This document shows, one piece after another, positions 25,671 to 34,648 of a stretch of 64,000 nt of DNA. The DNA lies in assembly GCA_022041995.1 (NCBI GenBank), contig CP074390.1, forward strand, positions 1,550,001-1,614,000, read 5' to 3'. Below the pieces are notes generated by a model. The model was not told the origin of the DNA. It worked only from the letters and a program-made list of their open reading frames with translations, and searched no databases. The stretch's first letter is position 1; the number at the start of each line of letters is the position of its first letter. Source of the stretch: Cupriavidus necator (GTDB taxonomy: Bacteria; Pseudomonadota; Gammaproteobacteria; Burkholderiales; Burkholderiaceae). The translations under genes were made by a program, and so were the position numbers.

Positions 25671-27748
25671 ATGCGCTGAGCAACCTGTTCAACCTGCCCG
25701 GCCTGCGCTCCGCCGGCCAGCTCAAGGCCATGACCGGGCCGCTGCTGATCATCATGATCCTGGGGATGATGATCCTGCCGCTGCCGGCCTTTGTGCTGGA
25801 CCTGCTGTTCACCTTCAATATCGCGCTGGCGATCATGGTGCTGCTGGTCAGCATGTACACGCAGAAGCCGCTGGACTTTGCCGCCTTCCCGGCGGTGCTG
25901 CTGTTCACCACGCTGCTGCGTCTGTCGCTGAACGTGGCGTCCACGCGCGTGGTGCTGCTCGAAGGCCATACCGGCCCCGACGCTGCCGGCAAGGTGGTGG
26001 AGGCCTTCGGCCACTTCCTGGTGGGCGGCAACTTCGCGGTCGGCATCGTGGTGTTTGCAATCCTGGTGGTAATCAACTTCATGGTGATCACCAAGGGCGC
26101 GGGCCGTATCGCCGAAGTCGGCGCGCGCTTCATGCTGGATTCGATGCCCGGCAAGCAGATGTCGATCGATGCCGACCTGAACGCCGGCCTGATCGACGAA
26201 GCCGCGGCCAAGAAGCGTCGTGCCGAAGTGGCGCAGGAATCCGACTTCTACGGCGCCATGGACGGCGCCAGCAAGTTCGTGCGCGGCGATGCCGTGGCGG
26301 GCCTGCTGATCATGTTCATCAACGTCGCCGCCGGCATGGTGGTGGGCATGCTGCAGCACGACCTTGACTTCGGCACCGCCGTGCACAACTACACCCTGCT
26401 GACCATCGGCGACGGCCTGGTGGCGCAGATCCCGGCGCTGGTGATCTCCACCGCCGCGGGCGTGATCGTTTCGCGCGTGTCGAACGAGCAGGACGTGGGC
26501 GAGCAGCTCACCGGCCAGCTCTTCGCCAACCCGCGCGTGCTGTACCTGACCGCCGGCATCATCGGCATGATGGGCATCATCCCGGGCATGCCGCACTTTG
26601 CCTTCCTGCTGCTGGCGGGCGTGCTGGCGTGGATGGGCCGCTATATGTCGCGCCGCGCGGCCACGCAGGCGCAAACCAGGCAGCGCGAGGAGCGCGTCCC
26701 GGCGGTGGCGGCGGAATCCACGGAAGCCAGCTGGGACGACGTCACGCTGGTCGACCCGCTCGGCATGGAAGTGGGCTACCGCCTGATCACGCTGGTGGAC
26801 CGCGCGCAGGACGGCGAGCTGCTGGGCCGCATCAAGAGCATCCGCAAGAAGGTGGCGCAGGAGATCGGCTTCCTGGTGCCGGTGGTGCATATCCGCGACA
26901 ACCTGGAACTCAAGCCCAACGCCTACCGCATCACGCTCAAGGGCGTGGAGATCGGCCGCGGCGAAGCCATGCCGGGCCAGTGGATGGCGATCAACCCCGG
27001 GCAGGTCAGCGGCACGCTGCCCGGCGCGGCCACGCGCGATCCCGCCTTCGGCCTGCCGGCGGTATGGATCGACGCGGGCATCAAGGAGCAGGCGCAGTCC
27101 TGCGGCTATACCGTGGTCGATGCCAGCACGGTGGTGGCCACGCACCTGAACCACCTGATCCACATGCACGCGGCCGAGTTGCTGGGCCGCCAGGAAGTGC
27201 AGGCGCTGCTGGACCGCATCGCCAAGGAATCGCCGAAGCTGACCGAGGACCTGGTGCCGAAGGCCATTTCGCTGACCGCGCTGCAGAAGATCCTGCAGAA
27301 CCTGCTGGACGAAGGCGTGCCGATCCGGGACATGCGCACCATCCTGGATGTGGTGGCCGAGCATGCGCCCAAGATCAGCGACCCCAACGAGCTGACCGCG
27401 ATGGTGCGCGTGGCGCTGGGCCGCGCGATCACGCAGCAGCTGTTCCCGAACAACGCCGACCTGCAGGTGATCGGCCTGGATGCCGGCCTGGAGCGCGTCC
27501 TGTCGCAGGCGCTGACCAATGGCGGCGGGATCGAGCCAGGCCTGGCCGATGCGTTGCTGCAGCAGACCCAGGGGGCGGTCACGCGCCAGGAGCAGATGGG
27601 CATGGACCCGGTGCTGCTGGTGCCGTCGCAGCTGCGCCCGCTGATGGCGCGCTTCCTGCGGCGCACCATGCCGCAGCTGAGGGTGCTGTCGCATGCCGAG
27701 GTGCCGGACAACCGCAATATCCGCATCACCGCCATGATCGGCGCGTGA
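25667..27748 (+). CDS. flhA: flagellar biosynthesis protein FlhA
   Basis: A 693-residue export-gate protein with about eight N-terminal membrane segments followed by a cytoplasmic substrate-docking domain (about 350-693). The FHIPEP-family signature is clear: LRLSLNVASTRVVLLEG, then RFMLDSMPGKQMSIDADLNAGLI and SDFYGAMDGASKFVRGDA. Length is normal. It overlaps flhB and lies 10 bp before flhF, so the three are one transcriptional unit. Confidence 0.98.
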   Translation: MNALSNLFNLPGLRSAGQLKAMTGPLLIIMILGMMILPLPAFVLDLLFTFNIALAIMVLLVSMYTQKPLDFAAFPAVLLFTTLLRLSLNVASTRVVLLEGHTGPDAAGKVVEAFGHFLVGGNFAVGIVVFAILVVINFMVITKGAGRIAEVGARFMLDSMPGKQMSIDADLNAGLIDEAAAKKRRAEVAQESDFYGAMDGASKFVRGDAVAGLLIMFINVAAGMVVGMLQHDLDFGTAVHNYTLLTIGDGLVAQIPALVISTAAGVIVSRVSNEQDVGEQLTGQLFANPRVLYLTAGIIGMMGIIPGMPHFAFLLLAGVLAWMGRYMSRRAATQAQTRQREERVPAVAAESTEASWDDVTLVDPLGMEVGYRLITLVDRAQDGELLGRIKSIRKKVAQEIGFLVPVVHIRDNLELKPNAYRITLKGVEIGRGEAMPGQWMAINPGQVSGTLPGAATRDPAFGLPAVWIDAGIKEQAQSCGYTVVDASTVVATHLNHLIHMHAAELLGRQEVQALLDRIAKESPKLTEDLVPKAISLTALQKILQNLLDEGVPIRDMRTILDVVAEHAPKISDPNELTAMVRVALGRAITQQLFPNNADLQVIGLDAGLERVLSQALTNGGGIEPGLADALLQQTQGAVTRQEQMGMDPVLLVPSQLRPLMARFLRRTMPQLRVLSHAEVPDNRNIRITAMIGA

Positions 27749-27758
27749 GGAGTCAACG

Positions 27759-30089
27759 ATGAGCGTAGCCAAGTTTGTCGCGGCCAACGGCCGCGAAGCC
27801 ATGCGCCAGGTGCGCGAAGCCATGGGCCCGGACGCCGTAGTGCTGTCCAACCGCACCGTCGAGGGCGGCGTGGAGATTGTCGCCATGCGCGATACGGATC
27901 TGGGCAGCGTGCAGGCCACGGCGCAGGTCTACGTGCCACCCGCGCCAGTGGTCGAGCACGCCGCCATCGGCGACCTGCGCGGTGAGCTGCAATCGATGCG
28001 CGCGATGCTGGAGCGCCAGCTGGCCGGCATCAGCGCGGCTCCGGGCGTGGCCCCGAGCGCGGCGGCGCACGGCGTGGCCGCGAGCGACCCGCTGCGCGAA
28101 TCGCTGTTCGAATGGCTGGTCGGCGCGGGCTTCTCGGGGCAACTGGCGCGTACGTTGCTGGCGCGGCTGCCGCTGGGTTATGACCGGCCGGCGGCGATGG
28201 GCTGGATCCGCGCCGAGCTGGCCAGCAAGCTGCCGGTGCTGGGCGACGAGGACAGCCTGTTCGCGCAAGGCGGCGTGCTGGCGCTGGTGGGCCCCACCGG
28301 CGTGGGCAAGACCACCACCACGGCCAAGCTGGCGGCGCGCTTCGTGCTGCGCCACGGCGCCGACAAGCTGGCGCTGCTGACCACCGACAGTTTCCGGATC
28401 GGCGCGCATGAGCAGCTGCGCATCTACGGCGACATCCTGGGCGTGCCGGTGCATGCGGTGAAGGACGCCGCCGACCTGCGCTTCGCGCTGGCGGCGATGA
28501 AGGACAAGCACCTGGTGATTATCGACACCGTCGGCATGAGCCAGCGTGACCGCAGCCTGTCGGAACAGATCGCCATGCTGGCCGGCGCGCCCGCGCCGGT
28601 GCAGCGCGTGCTGCTGCTCAACGGCGCCAGCCACGGCGATACCCTCAATGAAGTGGTGCATGCCTACCGCCATGACGCCGCGCCGGATGGCGGCGGCATC
28701 GATGGCTGCATCATCAGCAAGCTGGATGAAGCCACCCACCTGGGTTCGGTGCTGGACGTGGTGATCCGCCACCGGCTGCCGGTGTTCTACGCCTCCACCG
28801 GCCAGCGCGTGCCCGAGCACCTTGAGTTGGCCAACAGCACCGCGCTGGTGGAGCGCGCCTTCCTGACGCCGCGCCGCGGTTCGGTATTTGCCGATGCGGA
28901 CGCCGCACGCAGGCGCACCGCCGGCGCCGATGACGAGGCGCCCGCGCGTGGCGGTGCCGACGAGGTGCTGCGCTCGCTGACCGACAGCGCCGACGCGCTG
29001 AGCCAGTGCGTGGCGGAACTCAATGGCGCGGGCCTGGGCCTCGACCTGGCCCGCTCGCTGTGGCAACAGCGCAGCGCCGGCACCCCGGCCCTGCGCGCCA
29101 TGTCGCAGCAGGTGCGCGAAGCGGTCTGCCGCGACGTGACCCGCCAGTGCGAGCAGTACGTGCTGGCCAGCGCTGCCACGCTGCAAGTGGCCGTGCCCGG
29201 CCGCCGCACGCCGCAGCCGATGCAGCATACGCTGTGGCTCGCCGACCGCGACGGCATGCCGCTGGCCGCCACCGTGACCCCGACCGGCCGTGCCGGCCAG
29301 CCGCTGGGCGAAGCCGAGTCCGATGCCGCCAGCCTGCGCGCCGCCATGAGCGCCGCACGCAAGGTGGTCAACCTGATGGATGCCGTACCGTCCGCCGCCA
29401 CGCTGGCACGCTGGCAGCAGGCCGGCGAGCGCTGGGTGGCCGGTGCGCGCAAGACCGCGCGCGTGGTCAGCGCCGGCGCCGCCTGGAAGCTCGATGCGCT
29501 GGCCGACACGCTGACCTTCCACGCCGTCGGCGAGGACGCCGTGCGCGAGCGTGAAGCCGTGCGCTGGCTGGCCAGCGCCGAAGTGCGCGTGCCGGACAGC
29601 CCGGTGCGCGGCAAGGGCACCCCTGAAGGCGGTATCGATGCCTGCCTGGTGGTGGCCCGCCTGGCCGACCGCGCTACCGGTGAGTTGCTCGATACCCGCT
29701 ATCTGCTGTGCGACCCGGCGCTGGCGCAGGATGCCGCGCAGGTGGCGCGCTGGGCCTTGTGGACCGAAGCAGCCGATGCGCGCCTGCGCACGCTGCGCCA
29801 CGCCATCGACCACTTCGCCCAGGACGCCGAAAGCGGCCACGCCGCCGGCGCCGTGCTGGCCGCGTTGCAGCTGGGCCTGTCAGTGCTGCGCCTGGAACAC
29901 GCGCCGACCGCGGCCGCGCCCGCCTTCCTCGCGCGCCTCGCTGGCCGCACGGTGCGCCAGGGCATGCCGGTGCCGGGCACGGTGCTCAATGAAGGCATGG
30001 GCCGCATGCTGGCATTGCTCGACGTGCTGGAAAACTATCCTGGCCGCGGCACCGCCGTGTCCGCTGAAGCGGTGGAGGTCCTGCAGTGA
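27759..30089 (+). CDS. flhF: flagellar GTPase FlhF with long C-terminal extension
   Basis: FlhF is the SRP-type GTPase that sets flagellar number and position. Here it is 776 residues, far above the 370-500 usual for the family. The conserved part ends near residue 385: N-terminal FVAANGREAMRQVREAMGPDAVVLSNR, P-loop GPTGVGKTTTTAKLAA at about 178, DSFRIGAHEQL, IDTVGMSQRD and the SKLDEATHLG guanine motif. The remaining roughly 390 residues are alanine-rich and match nothing I recognise. Start ATG has a GGAG site. It overlaps flhG by four bases. Confidence 0.95.
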   Translation: MSVAKFVAANGREAMRQVREAMGPDAVVLSNRTVEGGVEIVAMRDTDLGSVQATAQVYVPPAPVVEHAAIGDLRGELQSMRAMLERQLAGISAAPGVAPSAAAHGVAASDPLRESLFEWLVGAGFSGQLARTLLARLPLGYDRPAAMGWIRAELASKLPVLGDEDSLFAQGGVLALVGPTGVGKTTTTAKLAARFVLRHGADKLALLTTDSFRIGAHEQLRIYGDILGVPVHAVKDAADLRFALAAMKDKHLVIIDTVGMSQRDRSLSEQIAMLAGAPAPVQRVLLLNGASHGDTLNEVVHAYRHDAAPDGGGIDGCIISKLDEATHLGSVLDVVIRHRLPVFYASTGQRVPEHLELANSTALVERAFLTPRRGSVFADADAARRRTAGADDEAPARGGADEVLRSLTDSADALSQCVAELNGAGLGLDLARSLWQQRSAGTPALRAMSQQVREAVCRDVTRQCEQYVLASAATLQVAVPGRRTPQPMQHTLWLADRDGMPLAATVTPTGRAGQPLGEAESDAASLRAAMSAARKVVNLMDAVPSAATLARWQQAGERWVAGARKTARVVSAGAAWKLDALADTLTFHAVGEDAVREREAVRWLASAEVRVPDSPVRGKGTPEGGIDACLVVARLADRATGELLDTRYLLCDPALAQDAAQVARWALWTEAADARLRTLRHAIDHFAQDAESGHAAGAVLAALQLGLSVLRLEHAPTAAAPAFLARLAGRTVRQGMPVPGTVLNEGMGRMLALLDVLENYPGRGTAVSAEAVEVLQ

Positions 30090-30889
30090 GCGCCCTCGCC
30101 ATGGACCAGGCCGAGAGCCTGCGCCGGATGCTGGCGCCGCGCACGACACGCCGTATTGCCGTGGTCGCCAGCGAACGCGGTGCCGGCGCCACCACCGTGG
30201 CCCTGGGCTTGTCGCACGCGCTGGCCATGCAGGGCGAACGCGTGCTGCTGGTCGACGAAGACGCCGCCGCGGCGCGCGCCACGCGGCTGTCCGGCGCCAG
30301 GCCCGCCGGCACCCTGGCTGATGTCAGCGCAGGCCATCTGTCGCTGGAAGCTGCTGCAGGCAGCGGTCCCGGTGGCGTGCTGTCGGTACTGCCGGCTGGC
30401 CGGCATGTGCCGGGCAGCACCTTGCCGGCTGCTGCCGTGAGCGGGTTTCGCAGCGTGCTGGTGGATGCCGGCGTCAATGCCGACGGCGCGCTGTCACCGC
30501 TCGCGGGCGGCGCGCACAATGCGCTGATCGTGATGCGGCCTGAGCTGGCGTCGATTACCGCCGCCTACGCCTGCATCAAACGCCTGCACCACCTGTATGC
30601 CTGGCGCCAGTTCCACCTGATCGTCAACATGGCGGCGAGCGAGGCCGCGGTGCAGGCGATCCTGCGCAACCTGGCGCGCACGGCCAGCCAGTACCTGGGC
30701 GTCGAGGCGCTGTGCGCGGGCTGGTTGCCGTCCGACCCGCTGGTGGCGCGCGGCGTGCAACTGGGCCGCTGCGTGGTCGAGGCGTTTCCGGCGGCACCGG
30801 CCACCACCGCGCTGCGCCGTACCGCCGGCAGCATCGGCGCCTGGCCGCTGCGCGCGGACACGTCCGCCCCTGCACCCGCAATGGCCTGA
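30086..30889 (+). CDS. flhG: FlhG/MinD-like protein with degenerate nucleotide-binding motif
   Basis: A 267-residue ParA/MinD-superfamily protein in the position of FlhG, the partner of FlhF. The deviant Walker A motif, normally KGGxGKT, reads ERGAGATT (about residues 30-37), so both lysines are absent. The switch-I aspartate region reads VDEDAAAAR instead of DADLG, and switch II reads DAGVNADG. The fold signature remains (RIAVVASERGAGATTVALGLSHALAMQG, then HLIVNMAASEAAVQ). ATP hydrolysis is doubtful; it may work as a non-catalytic regulator. It overlaps flhF and precedes fliA by 103 bp. Confidence 0.85.
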   Translation: MSALAMDQAESLRRMLAPRTTRRIAVVASERGAGATTVALGLSHALAMQGERVLLVDEDAAAARATRLSGARPAGTLADVSAGHLSLEAAAGSGPGGVLSVLPAGRHVPGSTLPAAAVSGFRSVLVDAGVNADGALSPLAGGAHNALIVMRPELASITAAYACIKRLHHLYAWRQFHLIVNMAASEAAVQAILRNLARTASQYLGVEALCAGWLPSDPLVARGVQLGRCVVEAFPAAPATTALRRTAGSIGAWPLRADTSAPAPAMA

Positions 30890-30992
30890 GCCTGCCAGCC
30901 ATGCCATCCAACCGAACCAGACCCTGAACCTGAGCCAGCCCCCGCCGCACGGTGTGGGGGTCCAGCAATCCAGCATTCACGAGAATTGCACC

Positions 30993-31709
30993 ATGTACAC
31001 GATCCAGGGAAAGCTCGAACAGGCCGATGTGGTCAAGGCGCATGCACAGCTGGTGCGCCGCATCGCCCTGCAACTGGCCGCCAGGCTGCCAGCCAGCGTG
31101 CAGATCGACGACCTGATCCAGGCCGGCATGATCGGCCTGCTGGATGCCGCCAAGCGTTATGAAGACACCCACGGCGCGCGCTTTGAGACCTATGCCAGCC
31201 AGCGCATCCGCGGCGCCATGCTGGACGAGGTGCGCGCCAACGACTGGCAATCACGCAGCCTGCGCCAGTTCACCCGGCGCATTGAACGCACGCAGCGCGG
31301 GCTGGAGCAGAAGCTCGGGCGCGCGCCGATCGACTCCGAAGTGGCCGAGGCCATGGAGATGGCGCTGGACGAATACCAGCTGCTGCTCAATGAGGTCTAT
31401 GGCTGCCAGTTGCTGCACTACGAGGATTTCGAGCGCTCCGGCGAAGAAGACTTCCTGGACCGGCACCTTGGCGGCAGCGATGACGGCAACCCGCTGGCCG
31501 TGCTGATGGAAAGCGGCATGCGTGAGGCGCTGATCCGCGCCATCGACCGGCTGCCGGAGCGCGAGAAGCTGGTGCTGTCGCTGTGCTATGACCAGGAGCT
31601 GAACCTGCGCGAGATCGGCGCGGTGCTCGATGTGACCGAGTCGCGCGTGTGCCAGATCCGCGGCCAGGCGATCACGCGGCTGCGCAACCAGTTGCGCGGC
31701 TTGCTGTGA
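30993..31709 (+). CDS. fliA: flagellar sigma factor FliA (sigma-28)
   Basis: A 238-residue sigma-28 factor. Region 2 is seen as LVRRIALQLAARLPASVQIDDLIQAGMIGLLDAAKRYEDTHGARFETYASQRIRGAMLDEVRANDW, region 3 as RSLRQFTRRIERTQRGLEQKLGRAPIDSEVA, and region 4 as LPEREKLVLSLCYDQELNLREIGAVLDVTESRVCQIRGQAITRLR. Start at 30993 (MYTIQGKLEQ) fits the FliA N-terminus. It would read the TAAA-N15/16-GCCGATAA promoters seen before flhB, flgM and flgK. It overlaps flhE by one base. Confidence 0.97.
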   Translation: MYTIQGKLEQADVVKAHAQLVRRIALQLAARLPASVQIDDLIQAGMIGLLDAAKRYEDTHGARFETYASQRIRGAMLDEVRANDWQSRSLRQFTRRIERTQRGLEQKLGRAPIDSEVAEAMEMALDEYQLLLNEVYGCQLLHYEDFERSGEEDFLDRHLGGSDDGNPLAVLMESGMREALIRAIDRLPEREKLVLSLCYDQELNLREIGAVLDVTESRVCQIRGQAITRLRNQLRGLL

Positions 31710-32146
31710 TGCAGGAGGTGGGCCGCGCCGCGCGCGGTGCTTGCTGGCTGCTGGCTGCCGTATCGGCCTGCGCCTGGGCCGCCATTGAGGGCGGCACCCG
31801 CCACGCCTGGACCGGATCGGTCAACGGGCCGGCACTCTACGGCCGCGGACAGCGCGCGGTGTCGCCGCCGGTCCTGCCCACCGGCGTCTTGCCGCAGTCA
31901 GAAGGGGTCATCACGTCGGTGCGCTGGCGCTACAGCTTCGCCAAAACCCCACCCCTGGAACTGCAAGCCTATCTCTGCAATGCCCAGCGCTGCGTGCTGC
32001 TGCCGCAGGCGCAAGGCAAGACCGATGCGTTCTTCGGGGATGATGCCACCAAGGGCTTTGTATTCGCGTTCCGGGTGCCGGGGCGGGGGAGTTTGGTGCC
32101 GGTGCTGCAGGGGCGTAGTAATGAGGTGGTGGTGGGGTTTAGGTGA
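31709..32146 (+). CDS. flhE: flagellar protein FlhE
   Basis: A 145-residue exported protein whose core matches FlhE: HAWTGSVNGPALYGRGQRAVSPPVLPTGVLP, then VRWRYSFAKTPPLELQAYLCNAQRCVLLP and a terminal NEVVVGFR. An N-terminal hydrophobic signal (ACWLLAAVSACAWA) precedes cleavage. FlhE is periplasmic and is reported to affect proton leak through the export apparatus in enterobacteria. The ATG overlaps the fliA stop as TGATG, which couples it to fliA rather than to flhA as in Escherichia. Confidence 0.88.
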   Translation: MQEVGRAARGACWLLAAVSACAWAAIEGGTRHAWTGSVNGPALYGRGQRAVSPPVLPTGVLPQSEGVITSVRWRYSFAKTPPLELQAYLCNAQRCVLLPQAQGKTDAFFGDDATKGFVFAFRVPGRGSLVPVLQGRSNEVVVGFR

Positions 32147-32230
32147 GGGGGGCTTGTGCTGGCACTGCGGTCGGTTATCGTTCTTGACAGCCATGCCAGC
32201 CAAGCACGATAACCGCCTCTAGTGCGAACT

Positions 32231-32692
32231 TCATCCAGCCGCGAGGCTAACCCCGCCCACCCCAGCCGCCGCCTTCCCATCCTTCCCATACAACCCCGCA
32301 TCCCCGCCGCTATGCTGCCGCAGCGCCTGAATGGCTTCGCGAGTGAAGTCGAGGTGAGCGTTGACGATGGCGCCGTTCAGGGCGTTGCCGTCGCGCGCGG
32401 TGCGGGCGGTGAAGATCAGCTGGCGCCAGGCGTCGGCCACGGCCGGGTCGACCTGGCGGCCGAGCAGCTGGCCTTCGGGGCCGGCGCGCAGGCCTAGGGC
32501 GCCCATCTGGGCTTCGCGGGCCTTGAGCTGGCGGGACAGGGCCTGGCCCAGTTCAACCTTGCGCGTCAGCAGTCCGCTCAGGGACTGGAAGTCGCCCCGC
32601 TTGAGGGCGTCGCGCTCTTCGGCGAGGAGTTGGCCGAAGGCCTGGATGCCTTCGGTTTCGCGCTGCAGGGACTGGATCAGGCTCTGGTTCAT
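32231..32692 (-). CDS. flgN: flagellar export chaperone FlgN
   Basis: A 153-residue, largely helical protein with the FlgN pattern (QRETEGIQAFGQLLAEERDALKRGDFQSLSGLLTRKVELGQALSRQLKAREAQ). It acts as cytosolic chaperone for FlgK and FlgL. The C-terminal 30 residues, rich in glycine and alanine, are less conserved. It is convergent with flhE and lies 5 bp behind flgM in one operon flgM-flgN. Confidence 0.93.
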   Translation of the reverse strand: MNQSLIQSLQRETEGIQAFGQLLAEERDALKRGDFQSLSGLLTRKVELGQALSRQLKAREAQMGALGLRAGPEGQLLGRQVDPAVADAWRQLIFTARTARDGNALNGAIVNAHLDFTREAIQALRQHSGGDAGLYGKDGKAAAGVGGVSLAAG

Positions 32693-32697
32693 TTGGG

Positions 32698-33006
32698 CTA
32701 TCGGGGTTCGGCCTGGCCAAGCTCGCGCAGGGTCGCGAGCAGGCCGTCGGCAATCTTGCCCGGGTCGATCCTGATCCGGCCCTCGGCGATGGCCTGGCGG
32801 ATCTCTTCGACCTTGGCGGTGTCGATATCGTCGTCCGTGGGCTGCGTCAGGCGGGCGCTGATGTCGCGCACCTGGGCGGCCAGCGGGCTGACGCTCAGGC
32901 CGGCGGATGGCGCCGCGGCGCTGGCCGGCGCGGCCTGGGGCCGGGCGGCGGCGGCGTCCGCGGGGGCGTCGGCGGGCCGGGACGAGGCGGTGTGGTTGAT
33001 CTTCAC
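32698..33006 (-). CDS. flgM: anti-sigma-28 factor FlgM
   Basis: A 102-residue FlgM. The N-terminal half is disordered and alanine-rich; the FliA-binding part is DISARLTQPTDDDIDTAKVEEIRQAIAEGRIRIDPGKIADGLLATLRELGQ. It holds FliA inactive until hook completion and is itself exported. It is preceded by a sigma-28-like promoter, which gives feedback control, and starts the flgM-flgN operon. Confidence 0.96.
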   Translation of the reverse strand: MKINHTASSRPADAPADAAAARPQAAPASAAAPSAGLSVSPLAAQVRDISARLTQPTDDDIDTAKVEEIRQAIAEGRIRIDPGKIADGLLATLRELGQAEPR

Positions 33007-33038
33007 GGGGCGTTCCTTGCTGGTTTCCTATGGCATTA

Positions 33039-33061
33039 CGGTCGCGCCGGCGAATTCTTTA
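33039..33061 (-). promoter_or_regulatory. sigma-28-like promoter before flgM
   Basis: On the minus strand, TAAA (33061-33058) and ACCGTAAT (from 33042 downward) are separated by 15 bases, the canonical spacing. The -10 part departs from GCCGATAA but keeps CCG and the AT-rich end. Confidence 0.5.
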
Positions 33062-33167
33062 GGGCGCTCGCCCCGATTTCGCCGCGCAGCGGTTTCGGCG
33101 GCATTTTCGCATGCCGCTTGCCACGGGTTTCCAGTCATTTGGCCACGATTAAGGCACTTTCGGCGGG

Positions 33168-33971
33168 CTACTGCAGCACCACGGTGTCGCCGCTGCGCAC
33201 CAGCCCGTTGACCACCTGGCCGCTGCGCAGGCGCACCTGCACGGTGTTGCCGGTGGCGGCATCGGCCAGCACCTTGCCTTCGCTGGTGATCTGAAAGGCA
33301 TCGCCTTCCACGGCCACGGTGACGGTCTGGCCCTGGCGCACAGCGATGGCCTTGCGCAGCAGGTCTGCGCGTATCGGCGAGCCGGCGGCAATACGGTTGG
33401 CGGTGACGGCGCCGGCAAGCTGCGCCGGGTCGGTGATCACCGCACGCGGCAGCGTGGCCAGGTCGCCCTGGCGGACTTCGATATCGGCCTGGCTGACTGG
33501 CTCGCCCGGGCCCAGCGCGCGCGCGGCGACGTAGTAATCGGTCAGCACCGACACGCGCGCCTGCATGTAGCGCACCCACGGCCGCTCACCACCGCAGCGC
33601 ACGCCGACAGAGACGCGGCCCCACGGCGAGGTGCCGGCGGGCAGGAACGGGTCAGGCGCAAGGCAATCCGGCGCGCGGCCACCCGAAGGCGGTGCCACTT
33701 GCACGCTGACCTTGCCCGGCAGGCCGGCGGTCTGCTGCAGCAGGAAGCGTTCGACGGCAACGCGCGCGGGGTCTTCGGCAAAGGGGCTGGCGGCGGGGCT
33801 GGCAGCGGGGTTGGCACTATAGGCAGCCTGCTGCTGGCCGTGCGCGGCCGGCGCCTGCATGGCGACGGCCATGACCTGCGCCGGCGCGGCTCCGACGGCG
33901 GCTGAGCCAAGCAGGCAGGCCGCCAGCAGGGCTTGCGCCAGGCTGCGGGCGTTGCGGCGATTCTGTTTCAT
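33168..33971 (-). CDS. flgA: flagellar P-ring assembly chaperone FlgA
   Basis: A 267-residue periplasmic protein with a signal peptide (LAQALLAACLLGSAAVGAAPAQ) and the C-terminal SAF domain, ADIEVRQGDLATLPRAVITDPAQLAGAVTANRIAAGSPIRADLLRKAIAVRQGQTV, ending RSGDTVVLQ. It assists FlgI ring assembly. The start at 33971 (MKQNRRNARS) follows GGGAAG. It is separated from flgM by about 160 bp that contain the flgM promoter and is divergent from flgB. Confidence 0.93.
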   Translation of the reverse strand: MKQNRRNARSLAQALLAACLLGSAAVGAAPAQVMAVAMQAPAAHGQQQAAYSANPAASPAASPFAEDPARVAVERFLLQQTAGLPGKVSVQVAPPSGGRAPDCLAPDPFLPAGTSPWGRVSVGVRCGGERPWVRYMQARVSVLTDYYVAARALGPGEPVSQADIEVRQGDLATLPRAVITDPAQLAGAVTANRIAAGSPIRADLLRKAIAVRQGQTVTVAVEGDAFQITSEGKVLADAATGNTVQVRLRSGQVVNGLVRSGDTVVLQ

Positions 33972-34081
33972 CTGGACTTCCCGGCAAGGACGGCACGGCA
34001 TGCACGGCATGCCTGGCGCACCGCCCCGTGACTGGCTGCGCGCCCCGCATACATCTGTCATCGGGGTCCCATTGTAGGCAG

Positions 34082-34097
34082 GCCCTCGCGCGAGGGC
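34082..34097. promoter_or_regulatory. palindrome between flgA and flgB
   Basis: GCCCTCGCGCGAGGGC is a perfect 16-bp dyad in the 245-bp divergent region between flgA and flgB. A regulator site or a transcript hairpin is equally possible. Confidence 0.35.
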
Positions 34098-34216
34098 GGG
34101 CCGAAATGCACGGATTTCCCGTCCTTATTCATCCGATTGGCGTGACAGGTCGCCGCCTAAGATGGCAACCCTGAAGAAGGTCGTTCGCTCCGTTCACGTG
34201 AGCAGGGAGATGCCAG

Positions 34217-34624
34217 ATGATTGACAGACTCGATGCGGCACTACGTTTCCAGCAGGAAGCGCTGAGCCTGCGCAACCAGCGGCAGTCGGTGATTGCCTCC
34301 AACATCGCGCACGCGGACACGCCCGGCTACAAGGCGCGCGATTTTGATTTCTCCAGCACGCTGGCGCAGAGCGTCGAACGCGGCCATCGCAATGAAGGCA
34401 TGTCGCTGTCCACCACCTCGGTGCGCCATCTGCCCGCGCAGGCCCCGGGGCGCGAGGAATTCGACCTTGCCTACCGCATCCCGCTGCAGTCCAGCGTCGA
34501 CGGCAACACCGTGGAAATGGATGCCGAGCGCGTGGCTTTCGCCGACAACGCCGTGCACTTCGAGTCCGGCCTGACGGTGATGAATTCCAGGATCAAGACC
34601 ATGCTGGCCGCCATCCAGCAGTAA
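34217..34624 (+). CDS. flgB: flagellar basal-body rod protein FlgB
   Basis: A 135-residue rod protein: LDAALRFQQEALSLRNQRQSVIASNIAHADTPGYKARDFDF is the family N-terminus and the end carries the helical NTVEMDAERVAFADNAVHFESGLTVMNSRIKTMLAAIQQ. It begins the flgBCDEFGHIJ operon and is divergent from flgA. GGGAGATG supplies the ribosome binding site. Its promoter is probably class II; TAAGAT at 34158 is a candidate -10 but no good -35 is seen. Confidence 0.97.
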   Translation: MIDRLDAALRFQQEALSLRNQRQSVIASNIAHADTPGYKARDFDFSSTLAQSVERGHRNEGMSLSTTSVRHLPAQAPGREEFDLAYRIPLQSSVDGNTVEMDAERVAFADNAVHFESGLTVMNSRIKTMLAAIQQ

Positions 34625-34648
34625 ATCGAGCAGTAAGGGAGAGAGCGC

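Noticed and set aside
25589..27919. 776-codon minus-strand frame
   Set aside because: Antisense to flhA, with repetitive low-complexity sequence and no ribosome binding site.
34137..34163. sigma-70 promoter TTGGCG-N15-TAAGAT before flgB
   Set aside because: The spacer is two bases short and the -35 weak; kept only as a note in the flgB entry.
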